A stretch of 64,000 nucleotides of DNA from Ralstonia mannitolilytica (GTDB taxonomy: Bacteria; Pseudomonadota; Gammaproteobacteria; Burkholderiales; Burkholderiaceae): positions 248,001 through 312,000 of the forward strand of contig NZ_CAJPVG010000002.1 of assembly GCF_905397375.1 (NCBI RefSeq), given 5' to 3'. Under the pieces are notes generated by a model. That model made no database searches, was not told the DNA's origin, and saw only the letters and a program-made list of their open reading frames with translations. The first letter of the stretch is position 1. The number at the start of each line of letters is the position of its first letter. A program made the translations under genes and the position numbers. This document shows positions 37,715-45,362 of this stretch, in pieces.

Positions 37715-39088
37715 ATGTCTCAAACGCTCGATTCCACCACCGGTTCCGTTTTCGCGTATCGCCGCGAACAGCTCCAGGAGATGGCCACCGATGTGCTGCG
37801 CATTGCACGCGAGCTCGGCGCCACCGACGCCGCAACGGAAATCTCCGAAGGGCAGGGCCTGTCGGTCACGGTGCGCAAGGGCGAGATCGAGACCATCGAA
37901 CAGAACCGCGACAAGGTCGTCGGCGTGACGGTCATGCTGGGCAAGAAGCGCGGCAACGCCAGCACGTCGGATTTCTCGCCGGCCGCACTGCGATCAACGG
38001 TGGAAGCAGCCTACAACATCGCTAGGTTTACGGCCGATGACGATGCCGCGGGCCTGGCAGAAGAGGAACTGCTGGAGAAGCACCCGCAAGACCTGCAGCT
38101 CTACCACCCGTGGACGATCGATGCCGAAGCCGCCGTCGAGATCGCCCGCGCCGCCGAGGCCGCCGCCTTTGCCGTGAGCCCGAAGATCCGCAACAGCGAC
38201 GGCGCGAGCATTTCGGCGCAGCATTCGCACTTCGTGCTGGCCACTTCGCGTGGTTTCATGGGCGGCTATCCGTATTCGCGGCACTTCATTTCGGCCGCGC
38301 CGATTGCCGGCTCGGGCGCGCATATGCAGCGCGACGACTGGTATTCCTCCAAGCGATCGCCCAAGGATCTCGCTGCGCCGGAGGCCATCGGCAAGTACGC
38401 CGCGGAGCGTGCGCTGGCACGCCTGGGCGCGCGCCGGCTGACCACCCGCAAGTGCCCGGTGCTCTTCGAGGCACCGTTGGCGGCGGGCCTGCTGGGTGCG
38501 TTCGTGCAGGCGGTGTCGGGCGGCGCACTGTATCGCAAATCGACGTTCCTGCTCGATTCGCTGGGCAAGGAAGTCTTTGCGCCGCACGTGCAGATCAAGG
38601 AAGACCCGCACGTTCTGAACGGCATGGGCAGCGCGCCGTTCGATGAGGAAGGCGTGCGTACCCAGCGCCGCGATGTGGTCAGGAACGGCGTGGTGGAGGG
38701 CTACTTCCTGTCGACGTATTCCGCGCGCAAGCTCGGCATGCAGACGACGGGTAACGCGGGGGGCTCGCACAACCTGACGCTGTTCTCCGACAAGACCGGG
38801 CCTGAAGACGACTTTGCAGGCATGCTGCGCCGCATGGGCACGGGCCTGCTGGTGACTGAACTGATGGGTCAGGGCGTGAACTACGTGACGGGCGACTACT
38901 CGCGCGGTGCGTCGGGCTACTGGGTGGAGAACGGTGTGATCCAATACCCCGTGGAAGAGATCACCATCGCGGGCAACCTGCGTGACATGTTCCGCCAGAT
39001 TGTCGCCATCGGCGCGGATGCACTGGTGCGCGGCACGAAGGAAACCGGCTCCATCCTGATCGAGCAGATGACGATTGCCGGCGAGTGA
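37715..39088 (+). CDS. pmbA: metalloprotease PmbA/TldE
   Basis: The 457-residue protein is TldE: EISEGQGLSVTVRKGEIETI at the N-terminus, FEAPLAAGLLGAFVQAVSGG in the middle, and GVNYVTGDYSRGASGYWVEN near the C-terminus. With TldD it degrades peptides and matures some microcins and modified peptides; TldD holds the metal. tldD is not in the window. It is divergent from darP, as in many proteobacteria. Confidence 0.95.
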   Translation: MSQTLDSTTGSVFAYRREQLQEMATDVLRIARELGATDAATEISEGQGLSVTVRKGEIETIEQNRDKVVGVTVMLGKKRGNASTSDFSPAALRSTVEAAYNIARFTADDDAAGLAEEELLEKHPQDLQLYHPWTIDAEAAVEIARAAEAAAFAVSPKIRNSDGASISAQHSHFVLATSRGFMGGYPYSRHFISAAPIAGSGAHMQRDDWYSSKRSPKDLAAPEAIGKYAAERALARLGARRLTTRKCPVLFEAPLAAGLLGAFVQAVSGGALYRKSTFLLDSLGKEVFAPHVQIKEDPHVLNGMGSAPFDEEGVRTQRRDVVRNGVVEGYFLSTYSARKLGMQTTGNAGGSHNLTLFSDKTGPEDDFAGMLRRMGTGLLVTELMGQGVNYVTGDYSRGASGYWVENGVIQYPVEEITIAGNLRDMFRQIVAIGADALVRGTKETGSILIEQMTIAGE

Positions 39089-39110
39089 ATTGCCGCAGCG
39101 AGGAACAAAC

Positions 39111-39138
39111 AACGCGCTCGTAACTGAGCGCGTTTTTC
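39111..39138. terminator. terminator between pmbA and folA
   Basis: A 9-bp stem AACGCGCTC/GAGCGCGTT with a 6-nt loop is followed by TTTCTTTG on the plus strand and GTTTGTT on the minus, so it can serve both convergent genes. Confidence 0.88.
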
Positions 39139-39156
39139 TTTGTGGCCGCTACTGGC

Positions 39157-39660
39157 TTATTGCTCGTCCGAGGGAGGCCGTTCGTATGTCACGAAGGCGT
39201 AGTCGAAATCGTTGGGCGGTGTGGCGTGGTGCGTCTCGCGCGCGACTTCGCGCCACACCTTGGGATCGGGCGCCGGAAAGTACGCATCGCCTTCGAAGTC
39301 GGCGTCGATCTCGGTCACGATCAGGCGATCGGCGCTCGGCAGGGCATCCGCATACAGCTGCGCGCCGCCGATGAGGAAGATCTGCTCGGCGCCCACGCAC
39401 AGGCGCTGCGCGTCTTCCATCGAATATGCGATCTCGCAGCCCGGCAACTCCAGCTTGGCATTGCGCGTGACGACGATGTTGCGGCGGCCCGGGAGCGGTC
39501 GGCCGATCGATTCGTACGTCTTGCGGCCCATCACGATGGGCGCGCCCATGGTGGTGCGTTTGAAATGCGCGAGGTCTTCGGGCAGACGCCAGGGAAGGGC
39601 GTTGTCGCGGCCGATGACGCCATTGCGGGCGCGGGCGACGATGAGCGTGAGGATCGTCAT
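39157..39660 (-). CDS. folA: dihydrofolate reductase
   Basis: The 167-residue enzyme regenerates tetrahydrofolate using [25 protein letters not shown] (active site with Trp-Arg-Leu-Pro-Glu-Asp) and [20 protein letters not shown] are typical, and [10 protein letters not shown] closes the cofactor site. It begins 4 bp after the thyA stop, forming the common thyA-folA pair. Confidence 0.96.
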   Translation of the reverse strand: MTILTLIVARARNGVIGRDNALPWRLPEDLAHFKRTTMGAPIVMGRKTYESIGRPLPGRRNIVVTRNAKLELPGCEIAYSMEDAQRLCVGAEQIFLIGGAQLYADALPSADRLIVTEIDADFEGDAYFPAPDPKVWREVARETHHATPPNDFDYAFVTYERPPSDEQ

Positions 39661-39664
39661 GCCG

Positions 39665-40459
39665 TTACACCGCCACAGGCGCCTTGATGGCCGGATGGCT
39701 CTGGTAGCCGACGATCTCGAAGTCTTCGTACCGGTAATCGAAGATGCTCTCGGGCCTGCGTTTGATGTGCAGCTTGGGCAGCGGCAGCGGCTCGCGCGCG
39801 AGCTGCGTTTCGACCTGTTCGAAGTGGTTGTTGTAGAGGTGGCAGTCGCCGCCGGTCCAGACGAAGTCGCCTACGTCCAGGTCGGTCTGCTGCGCGATCA
39901 TGTGCGTGAGCAGCGCATAGCTGGCGATATTGAACGGCACGCCGAGGAAGATGTCGGCGCTGCGCTGGTACAGCTGGCACGACAGCTTGCCGTCGGCCAC
40001 GTAGAACTGGAAGAACGCATGGCAGGGCGGCAACTTCATGCGCGGAATGTCGGCCACGTTCCAGGCCGAGACGATCAATCGGCGCGAATCCGGATTGCGC
40101 TTGATCTGCGCGATCAGCTCGGCGATCTGGTCGATGTGCTCGCCGGTGGGCGTCGGCCACGAGCGCCACTGATAGCCATAGATGGGGCCCAGCTCGCCGT
40201 CGGCATCGGCCCACTCGTCCCAGATCGTCACGCCGTTGTCCTGCAGCCAGCGCACATTGGTCGCGCCCTGGAGGAACCATAGCAGTTCATACACGATGGA
40301 CTTGATGTGGACCTTCTTGGTGGTCACCAGCGGGAAGCCGTCCTGCAGGTTGAAGCGCATCTGGTAGCCGAACACGGAGCGCGTACCGGTGCCGGTGCGG
40401 TCGGCTTTGTCGGTGCCATGTTCGTAGACATGGCGCATCAGATCGAGATAGGGCTGCAT
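39665..40459 (-). CDS. thyA: thymidylate synthase
   Basis: The 264-residue enzyme, the same length as E. coli ThyA, methylates dUMP using methylene-tetrahydrofolate. [12 protein letters not shown] holds the catalytic cysteine, [16 protein letters not shown] the phosphate arginines, and [20 protein letters not shown] the dUMP site. folA follows 4 bp later and recycles its dihydrofolate product. Confidence 0.97.
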   Translation of the reverse strand: MQPYLDLMRHVYEHGTDKADRTGTGTRSVFGYQMRFNLQDGFPLVTTKKVHIKSIVYELLWFLQGATNVRWLQDNGVTIWDEWADADGELGPIYGYQWRSWPTPTGEHIDQIAELIAQIKRNPDSRRLIVSAWNVADIPRMKLPPCHAFFQFYVADGKLSCQLYQRSADIFLGVPFNIASYALLTHMIAQQTDLDVGDFVWTGGDCHLYNNHFEQVETQLAREPLPLPKLHIKRRPESIFDYRYEDFEIVGYQSHPAIKAPVAV

Positions 40460-40494
40460 TCGTGGAGCAGGGCGTCGGAAATCGGTTGAGCCGC

Positions 40495-40500
40495 ATTGTA
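40495..40500 (-). promoter_or_regulatory. -10 element upstream of thyA
   Basis: TACAATGCGGC on the minus strand lies 36 bp before the thyA start and belongs to the recurring TACAATGCG set. The -35 is not obvious. Confidence 0.45.
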
Positions 40501-40662
40501 ACGTGGGCGGCCACGGCCCGACTGTACTGGCGGTGTCCGCAAACTGGCCCGGCTGGCGGGGCGGAACAGTTGGACTGACAAACCGCGGAATTGTCGATGT
40601 TGCGGGGCAGAATCGCCTGGGAAGATGCGCTCATCGCTGCCAACTGTCTGCCGGAGATTGCC

Positions 40663-41664
40663 ATGTCGCCCGTGAACCCCGCCCCCTCGCTCGACCGTGC
40701 CGCTGAACTGCGTCGCCTGCGCGCCGCCGCACGTGTCGTCCACGCGGTGATTCCGCCGACGCCCCAATATGGCTGGCCTCTGTTGTCGCAAGCCTTGGGA
40801 GCCGCCGTGTGGGTCAAGCACGAGAACCATACGGAGGTGGGTGCGTTCAAGGTGCGCGGCGGATTGACCTATCTGCACGCCTTGCGCAGCCGCGAGCCCA
40901 GGCTGCGCGGTGTGATTGCCGCAACGCGTGGCAATCACGGTCAGTCGATCGCCCTGGCCGCACGCCGAAGCGGCCTGGCCGCCACCATCGTCGTGCCGCA
41001 TGGCAACAGCGTCGAGAAGAACGCCGCCATGCGCGGCCTGGGTGCCGAGCTGATCGAGGTGGGCGAGGACTTCCAGGCCAGCCGCGAGGTGGCTGCGCAA
41101 CTCGCGGCCGAGCGAGGCTTGCACTACGTGCCTTCGTATCACGAAGACCTGGTCGTGGGTGTGGCGAGCTACTGGCTGGAGTTCTTCGAGGCCGTGCCGC
41201 TGGACGTCGTCTACGTGCCGATCGGCATGGGCTCGGGTATTTGCGCGGCGGTGCGGGCGCGCGATGCGCTGGGGTTGTCGACCCGCATCGTGGGCGTGGT
41301 GTCTGCGCACGCGCAGTGCTATGCGCATTCGTTCGCGAGTGGCGCCCCGGTCTCGGCGCCAGTGTCGACGGTGCTCGCAGATGGGCTGGCCGTCCGCACG
41401 CCGGACGCCCAGGCGCTGGAGGTGATGTGGGCCGGCGTCGACGCGGTCGTTTCCGTGACGGACGATGCAGTGGCCGCGGCCATCCGCCTGTACTTCTCCA
41501 CCACGCACAATGTGGCCGAGGGAGCTGCCGCCGCGGCCCTGGCGGGCGCATGGCAGCAGCGGGACCAGTTGGCCGGGTTGCGCATCGGCCTGCCGCTGAC
41601 CGGCGGCAACATCGACCGCGCCATGCTGGCGCGAGTCCTCGCCGGCCAGCCGATCCAGGCTTAG
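40663..41664 (+). CDS. threonine/serine dehydratase family protein
   Basis: The 333-residue fold-type II pyridoxal-phosphate enzyme has the cofactor lysine in NHTEVGAFKVRGG, AATRGNHGQSIALAAR for the substrate carboxylate, PIGMGSGICAAVRA for the phosphate, and PLTGGNIDR at the end. There is no C-terminal ACT domain, so it is the catabolic or broad type rather than feedback-inhibited IlvA. GGAG 7 bases before 40663 decides the start. Confidence 0.88.
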   Translation: MSPVNPAPSLDRAAELRRLRAAARVVHAVIPPTPQYGWPLLSQALGAAVWVKHENHTEVGAFKVRGGLTYLHALRSREPRLRGVIAATRGNHGQSIALAARRSGLAATIVVPHGNSVEKNAAMRGLGAELIEVGEDFQASREVAAQLAAERGLHYVPSYHEDLVVGVASYWLEFFEAVPLDVVYVPIGMGSGICAAVRARDALGLSTRIVGVVSAHAQCYAHSFASGAPVSAPVSTVLADGLAVRTPDAQALEVMWAGVDAVVSVTDDAVAAAIRLYFSTTHNVAEGAAAAALAGAWQQRDQLAGLRIGLPLTGGNIDRAMLARVLAGQPIQA

Positions 41665-42353
41665 GCGGCCTGCTGGCGGCGGCGCTGGACGAGCCAGCCG
41701 CCGCCCAGCACGATCGCGAACACCAGCGCGTACACGGCCCACATCAGCGGCCGCCGTTCCGCAAAGAACGGCTTGAGAACGGGCTCCGCCACGATCATGT
41801 GCGCGGCGGTATAGGCCAGCACCGCCGCACCACCGTAGACAATGATCGGGAAGCGCTCGATCAGGCGCAGTACCACGCCGCTGCCCCACACGACCACGGG
41901 CACGCTGATCAGGAGGCCGAGCACCACCAGCAGGAAGCTGCCGTGCGATGCGCCGGCAATGGCGAGCACGTTGTCGATGCCCATCACGGCGTCGGCGATG
42001 ATGATGGTCTTCATGGCACCCATCAGCGTGGTGCTGCCGGGGCCGTGTTCGCCATCGCCCTGACCTTCGTCAGCGAGCAGCTTCCACGCAATCCATACCA
42101 GCGCGAGGCCGCCCACCAGCATCAGGCCTGGGATCTTCAGCAGCCACACCACCGCCAGCGTCATCAGCGCCCGCACGATGATGGCACCGGCGGCGCCCCA
42201 GAGGATGGCCTTCTTCTGCAACTCGGCCGGCAGGTTGCGCGCGGCCAGCGCGATGAGGATGGCGTTATCGCCTGCAAGCACGAGGTCGATCACGATGATC
42301 GATGCCAGCGCCGCTGCAAACTGCATGGTGAAGATGTCAGACAACCATTCCAT
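41661..42353 (-). CDS. TerC-family membrane protein, probable Mn2+ exporter (YjbE type)
   Basis: The 230-residue protein has seven predicted membrane segments and the TerC signatures IIVIDLVLAGDNAILIALAA (about 18-38) and IIIADAVMGIDNVLAIAGAS (about 115-135), whose acidic residues are thought to bind metal. The manganese-sensing riboswitch in its leader supports a role in relieving manganese excess. GGAGCCACC precedes the ATG. The gene ends overlapping the dehydratase stop by 4 bp on the other strand. Confidence 0.92.
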   Translation of the reverse strand: MEWLSDIFTMQFAAALASIIVIDLVLAGDNAILIALAARNLPAELQKKAILWGAAGAIIVRALMTLAVVWLLKIPGLMLVGGLALVWIAWKLLADEGQGDGEHGPGSTTLMGAMKTIIIADAVMGIDNVLAIAGASHGSFLLVVLGLLISVPVVVWGSGVVLRLIERFPIIVYGGAAVLAYTAAHMIVAEPVLKPFFAERRPLMWAVYALVFAIVLGGGWLVQRRRQQAA

Positions 42354-42439
42354 GGTGGCTCCAGGTCAAACAACAGTGAAAAACCGGTGGACCGAACCGC
42401 ATGGAATGCTGGGGCGAGACGCTTTGCAGACCATGAATC

Positions 42440-42570
42440 CGGTTGCAAAGGTCTTGCTCGACACGGGCAGGCTGGCAACCTGCCGATGCCGGCACGACCG
42501 GAAGCGCATGCTTCGTCATGACGATCGTGCCTGGGGCTGAAGAACCCCCGAGCTACTCCCCTTTGAGGAA
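42440..42570 (-). ncRNA. yybP-ykoY manganese riboswitch
   Basis: On the minus strand CAAAGGGGAGTAGC (from about 42565) opens the aptamer, GGTTGCCAGCCTGCC forms the middle, and GAGCAAGACCTTTGC (ending about 42445) closes it. These are the invariant elements of the family. P1 pairs CAAAGG with CCTTTG. Downstream, TGCAAAG (42422-42428) can pair with CTTTGCA of the P1 3' strand, giving a mutually exclusive fold. Manganese binding would favour expression of the TerC-family gene, as known for alx and mntP in E. coli. Confidence 0.94.
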
Positions 42571-42576
42571 GCCCGC

Positions 42577-42582
42577 ATTGTA
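42577..42582 (-). promoter_or_regulatory. -10 element driving the yybP-ykoY leader
   Basis: TACAATGCGGG on the minus strand lies about 10 bp before the first aptamer base, so the riboswitch begins at or near the transcript 5' end. The -35 is poor. Confidence 0.5.
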
Positions 42583-42854
42583 GCGCACTCCTGCCATGTT
42601 GCGGTGCGCAAGCGTAGCCATGGCGTCGCATCGCCACATGCGCGGTTTTTTCAGCGAGGCAGGTGATTTTTACGTTCGGCGGGATGCGGCATTGCCAGGG
42701 GCTCGGGTGAAAGAACGGTGGCGCCGTCACAAAGCGGCGTCTACGCTGCAAACTCGTCGATGCGTCACCAGGGCGGAGCCCATGGCACATTTCTCGCTGC
42801 CTACGGCTTTCAGACCATGCAGCACCGTGCCGTTCCACTCCAACGGGAGACACC

Positions 42855-43901
42855 ATGCAGGCCACCAAGCCGTCCGCCGATGCCTATGCCCGCCGCGCGC
42901 TGGCCCGACTGATCCAGCCGCCGGCCACCGTCGACGCCGTCGGCGCAGGCCTGACGTTCTACCAACTCTTTACCGAAGACGATGCTGCGCTGCGTGCCGA
43001 GGCCGAAGCCGGCCTGCTCGCGCCCACGGCCAGCGTGAGCCCGAAGTTCTTCTACGACGCGCTCGGTTCGCGCCTGTTCGAGGCGATCACCGATCTGCCG
43101 GAGTACTACCCGACCCGCACCGAAGCCGCGATCTTCAGCCTGCATGCCGCCGAGATCGCCTTGCGCGTGGGGCGCGGCGCAACGCTCGTCGACCTGGGCG
43201 CCGGCAATTGCGAGAAGGCCGCGCGCCTGTTCCGCACGCTGGCGCCCTCGCGCTATGTGGCGATCGACATCTCGGCGGATTTTCTGCGCGACACGCTGCG
43301 CGCGCTGGCGCGTCAGCATCCGCATCTGCCGATGGTGGGTATCGGCGCAGACCTGTGCGCGCCGCTGACCCTGCCCGACGCCGTGGGTTCGGGCCGGCGC
43401 GTGTGGTTCTATCCGGGATCGAGCCTGGGCAACTTCACGCCTGACGAAGCCTGCGCCTTCCTCGGTCGCCTGCGCGAGGCTTCATCGCCGGGGGACAGCA
43501 TGTTGATCGGGATCGACCTGATCAAGGATCCACGCCGGCTGGAAGCCGCGTACGACGACCCGCTGGGCGTGACGGCCGCGTTCAACCTCAACATCCTGCG
43601 CAACCTGAACCGGCTGCTCGGTGCCGACTTTGATGTGCGGGATTGGCGCCATCTCGCGCTGTACCGCAACGACGTGCACCGGATCGAGATGCACCTCGAA
43701 GCCCGTCGCGATGTGACGGTGCGGTGGGGCAAGCACACGCGCGCCTTTGCCGCCGGCGAGCGCATCCATACCGAGAATTCGGTCAAATACGATCTGCCCC
43801 GCCTGCGCAAGCTGTTTGCGGATGCCGGCTTCGACGACCTGCACGCATGGACCGATGCCGCCAGCGACTTTGCCGTGTGCCATGCGAGCATCAGCCGCTA
43901 G
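42855..43901 (+). CDS. egtD: L-histidine N-alpha-methyltransferase
   Basis: The 348-residue SAM enzyme resembles EgtD, which trimethylates histidine to hercynine. SPKFFYDALGSRLFEAITDL followed by PEYYPTRTE (histidine site), VDLGAGNCEKA (SAM site), FYPGSSLGNFTPDEA with the substrate Asn, and HTENSVKYD with the Glu/Ser pair are all present. AACGGGAG is the ribosome site. An EgtB-like gene follows 63 bp later, so the pair looks like an ergothioneine or selenoneine module, although the partner is unusual. Confidence 0.92.
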   Translation: MQATKPSADAYARRALARLIQPPATVDAVGAGLTFYQLFTEDDAALRAEAEAGLLAPTASVSPKFFYDALGSRLFEAITDLPEYYPTRTEAAIFSLHAAEIALRVGRGATLVDLGAGNCEKAARLFRTLAPSRYVAIDISADFLRDTLRALARQHPHLPMVGIGADLCAPLTLPDAVGSGRRVWFYPGSSLGNFTPDEACAFLGRLREASSPGDSMLIGIDLIKDPRRLEAAYDDPLGVTAAFNLNILRNLNRLLGADFDVRDWRHLALYRNDVHRIEMHLEARRDVTVRWGKHTRAFAAGERIHTENSVKYDLPRLRKLFADAGFDDLHAWTDAASDFAVCHASISR

Positions 43902-43964
43902 CGCGGCTCGCGAGCCCGGAGGGCGGTGCGATAATGGATCGATTCCCGCCCGAGGTGTGCCGCG

Positions 43965-45263
43965 ATGGCTGAATTCTTCATGCTTCCCGATCCGACCTTC
44001 ATTGGATCGCTTCCCGACTGGACCGACGGCCGCCGCCTGCCACGCCAGGGCATCGCGCACAGCCTGGTCGATGCACGCAATCGCACGCTTGCGCTGCTGT
44101 CGGCCTTCGGCGATACGCAGCGCGGCTGGCAGATCGAGCGCGTGCCGCACCACGCGCCGCCGCTCTGGACACTGGGCCAACTGGCCTGGTTTGCCGAATT
44201 CTGGTGCCTGCGCGAGCCGCGCCGCAGCGGCAGCGACACCATCGAAGACGGTGCCGGTACGGAGTGGGATCTCGCGCGCTGGCAGGCCACGCTGCCCGCC
44301 GCACTGGACGGCGCCGATACCTTCTTCGACATGGACCGCATGCCGCCCGACGCTTGCTGGGAACTCACGCTGCCCGGCATCGCCGCGGTCAAGCAATACG
44401 CACATGACGTGCTCGACCGCGTGCTGCGCAAGCTCGCGACGCTCGGCACCGACGATGATGCGGCGCTGGAGCCGTTCCGGTGGGCGGTCTTCCATGAAGA
44501 CCTGCGCGCCGAGCACCTGCACGGCCTGCTGCAGATACTTGGCCTGCAACCGGCGGGGCAGCCGCCGCTGGCTGCCGTTCCCGTGCCGGCCGCGCAGATG
44601 CTGTCGCTGCCCGGCGGTCGATTCCAGATGGGCTGGCCGGATGCCGACGGCTTCTTCTTCGACAACGAGTGCCCGCCCTATCGGACGTATGTGCCCGCGT
44701 TCGAGATCGACGCGCAGCCGGTCACCAACGGCCAGTATCTGGAGTTCATCGAGGATGGCGGGTATGACCATCCGCAATGGTGGTCGCCAGCCGGCATGGA
44801 GTGGCTGATGATGCAGGAGCGCTCCGCGCCTCTAGGCTGGCAGCGGGAACCGGCCACGCGTGCGTGGCAGGTACAGCGCTACGGCCAGGCGCGCACGCTC
44901 AACCGCGACGAACCCGTGCGCCACGTGAGCCTGTACGAGGCGCAGGCGTGGTGCCGCTGGGCCGGACGCCGCCTGCCGACCGAAGACGAATGGGAGATGG
45001 CCGCGGTGCAGGGCCGGGCCGGCTTCCATTGGGGCCAGGTGTGGGAATGGACGTCATCGCCATTCGAGCCGTATCCGGACTTCGTGCCCGGCGTGCCGCG
45101 CGGCCGCGTGGCGAGCCTGTCGGCGCCGCATTTCATGACGATGCAGACCGTGCGCGGGGCCGCCGCGCATACGCCGCAGCGTGCACGCCATCCGCGCTTC
45201 CGCGGCTTCCTGCTGCCTGAGCGTGACGACATCTTTGTCGGCTTCCGAACCTGTGCGCTCTGA
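43965..45263 (+). CDS. EgtB/SenA-like protein with altered iron-ligand motifs
   Basis: The 432-residue protein has the EgtB layout: a DinB-like N-terminal half and an FGE-sulfatase (SUMF1) C-terminal half with LPGGRFQMGWPDADGFFFDN, RLPTEDEWEMAA, WGQVWEWTSSPF and RHPRFRGFLLPERDDIFVGF. Real EgtB/SenA enzymes are iron sulfoxide or selenoneine synthases using a His-His-His site. Here the first ligand motif reads LGQLAWF (Gln72 for His) and the HX3HXE motif reads HEDLRAE (His177, Arg181 for His). Only one ligand remains, so catalysis is doubtful. It is downstream of egtD; senB and senC are absent. Confidence 0.82.
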   Translation: MAEFFMLPDPTFIGSLPDWTDGRRLPRQGIAHSLVDARNRTLALLSAFGDTQRGWQIERVPHHAPPLWTLGQLAWFAEFWCLREPRRSGSDTIEDGAGTEWDLARWQATLPAALDGADTFFDMDRMPPDACWELTLPGIAAVKQYAHDVLDRVLRKLATLGTDDDAALEPFRWAVFHEDLRAEHLHGLLQILGLQPAGQPPLAAVPVPAAQMLSLPGGRFQMGWPDADGFFFDNECPPYRTYVPAFEIDAQPVTNGQYLEFIEDGGYDHPQWWSPAGMEWLMMQERSAPLGWQREPATRAWQVQRYGQARTLNRDEPVRHVSLYEAQAWCRWAGRRLPTEDEWEMAAVQGRAGFHWGQVWEWTSSPFEPYPDFVPGVPRGRVASLSAPHFMTMQTVRGAAAHTPQRARHPRFRGFLLPERDDIFVGFRTCAL

Positions 45264-45305
45264 GCGCGGTCGCGCGGCAGGGAGATCGGTCTCGTCCCAG
45301 AAAGC

Positions 45306-45338
45306 AAAAACCCCACGTTCAAGAACGTGGGGTTTTTT
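45306..45338. terminator. bidirectional terminator between the EgtB-like and helicase genes
   Basis: AAAACCCCACGTTC pairs with GAACGTGGGGTTTT around two bases, with T-tracts on both strands. Confidence 0.95.
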
Positions 45339-45362
45339 CATGGCGGCGGTGTGTTCAGCCGA

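Noticed and set aside
43965..45263. Calling the EgtB-like gene a true ergothioneine or selenoneine synthase
   Set aside because: Two of the three expected iron ligands are replaced, and no egtA/egtC/egtE or senB/senC gene is nearby.
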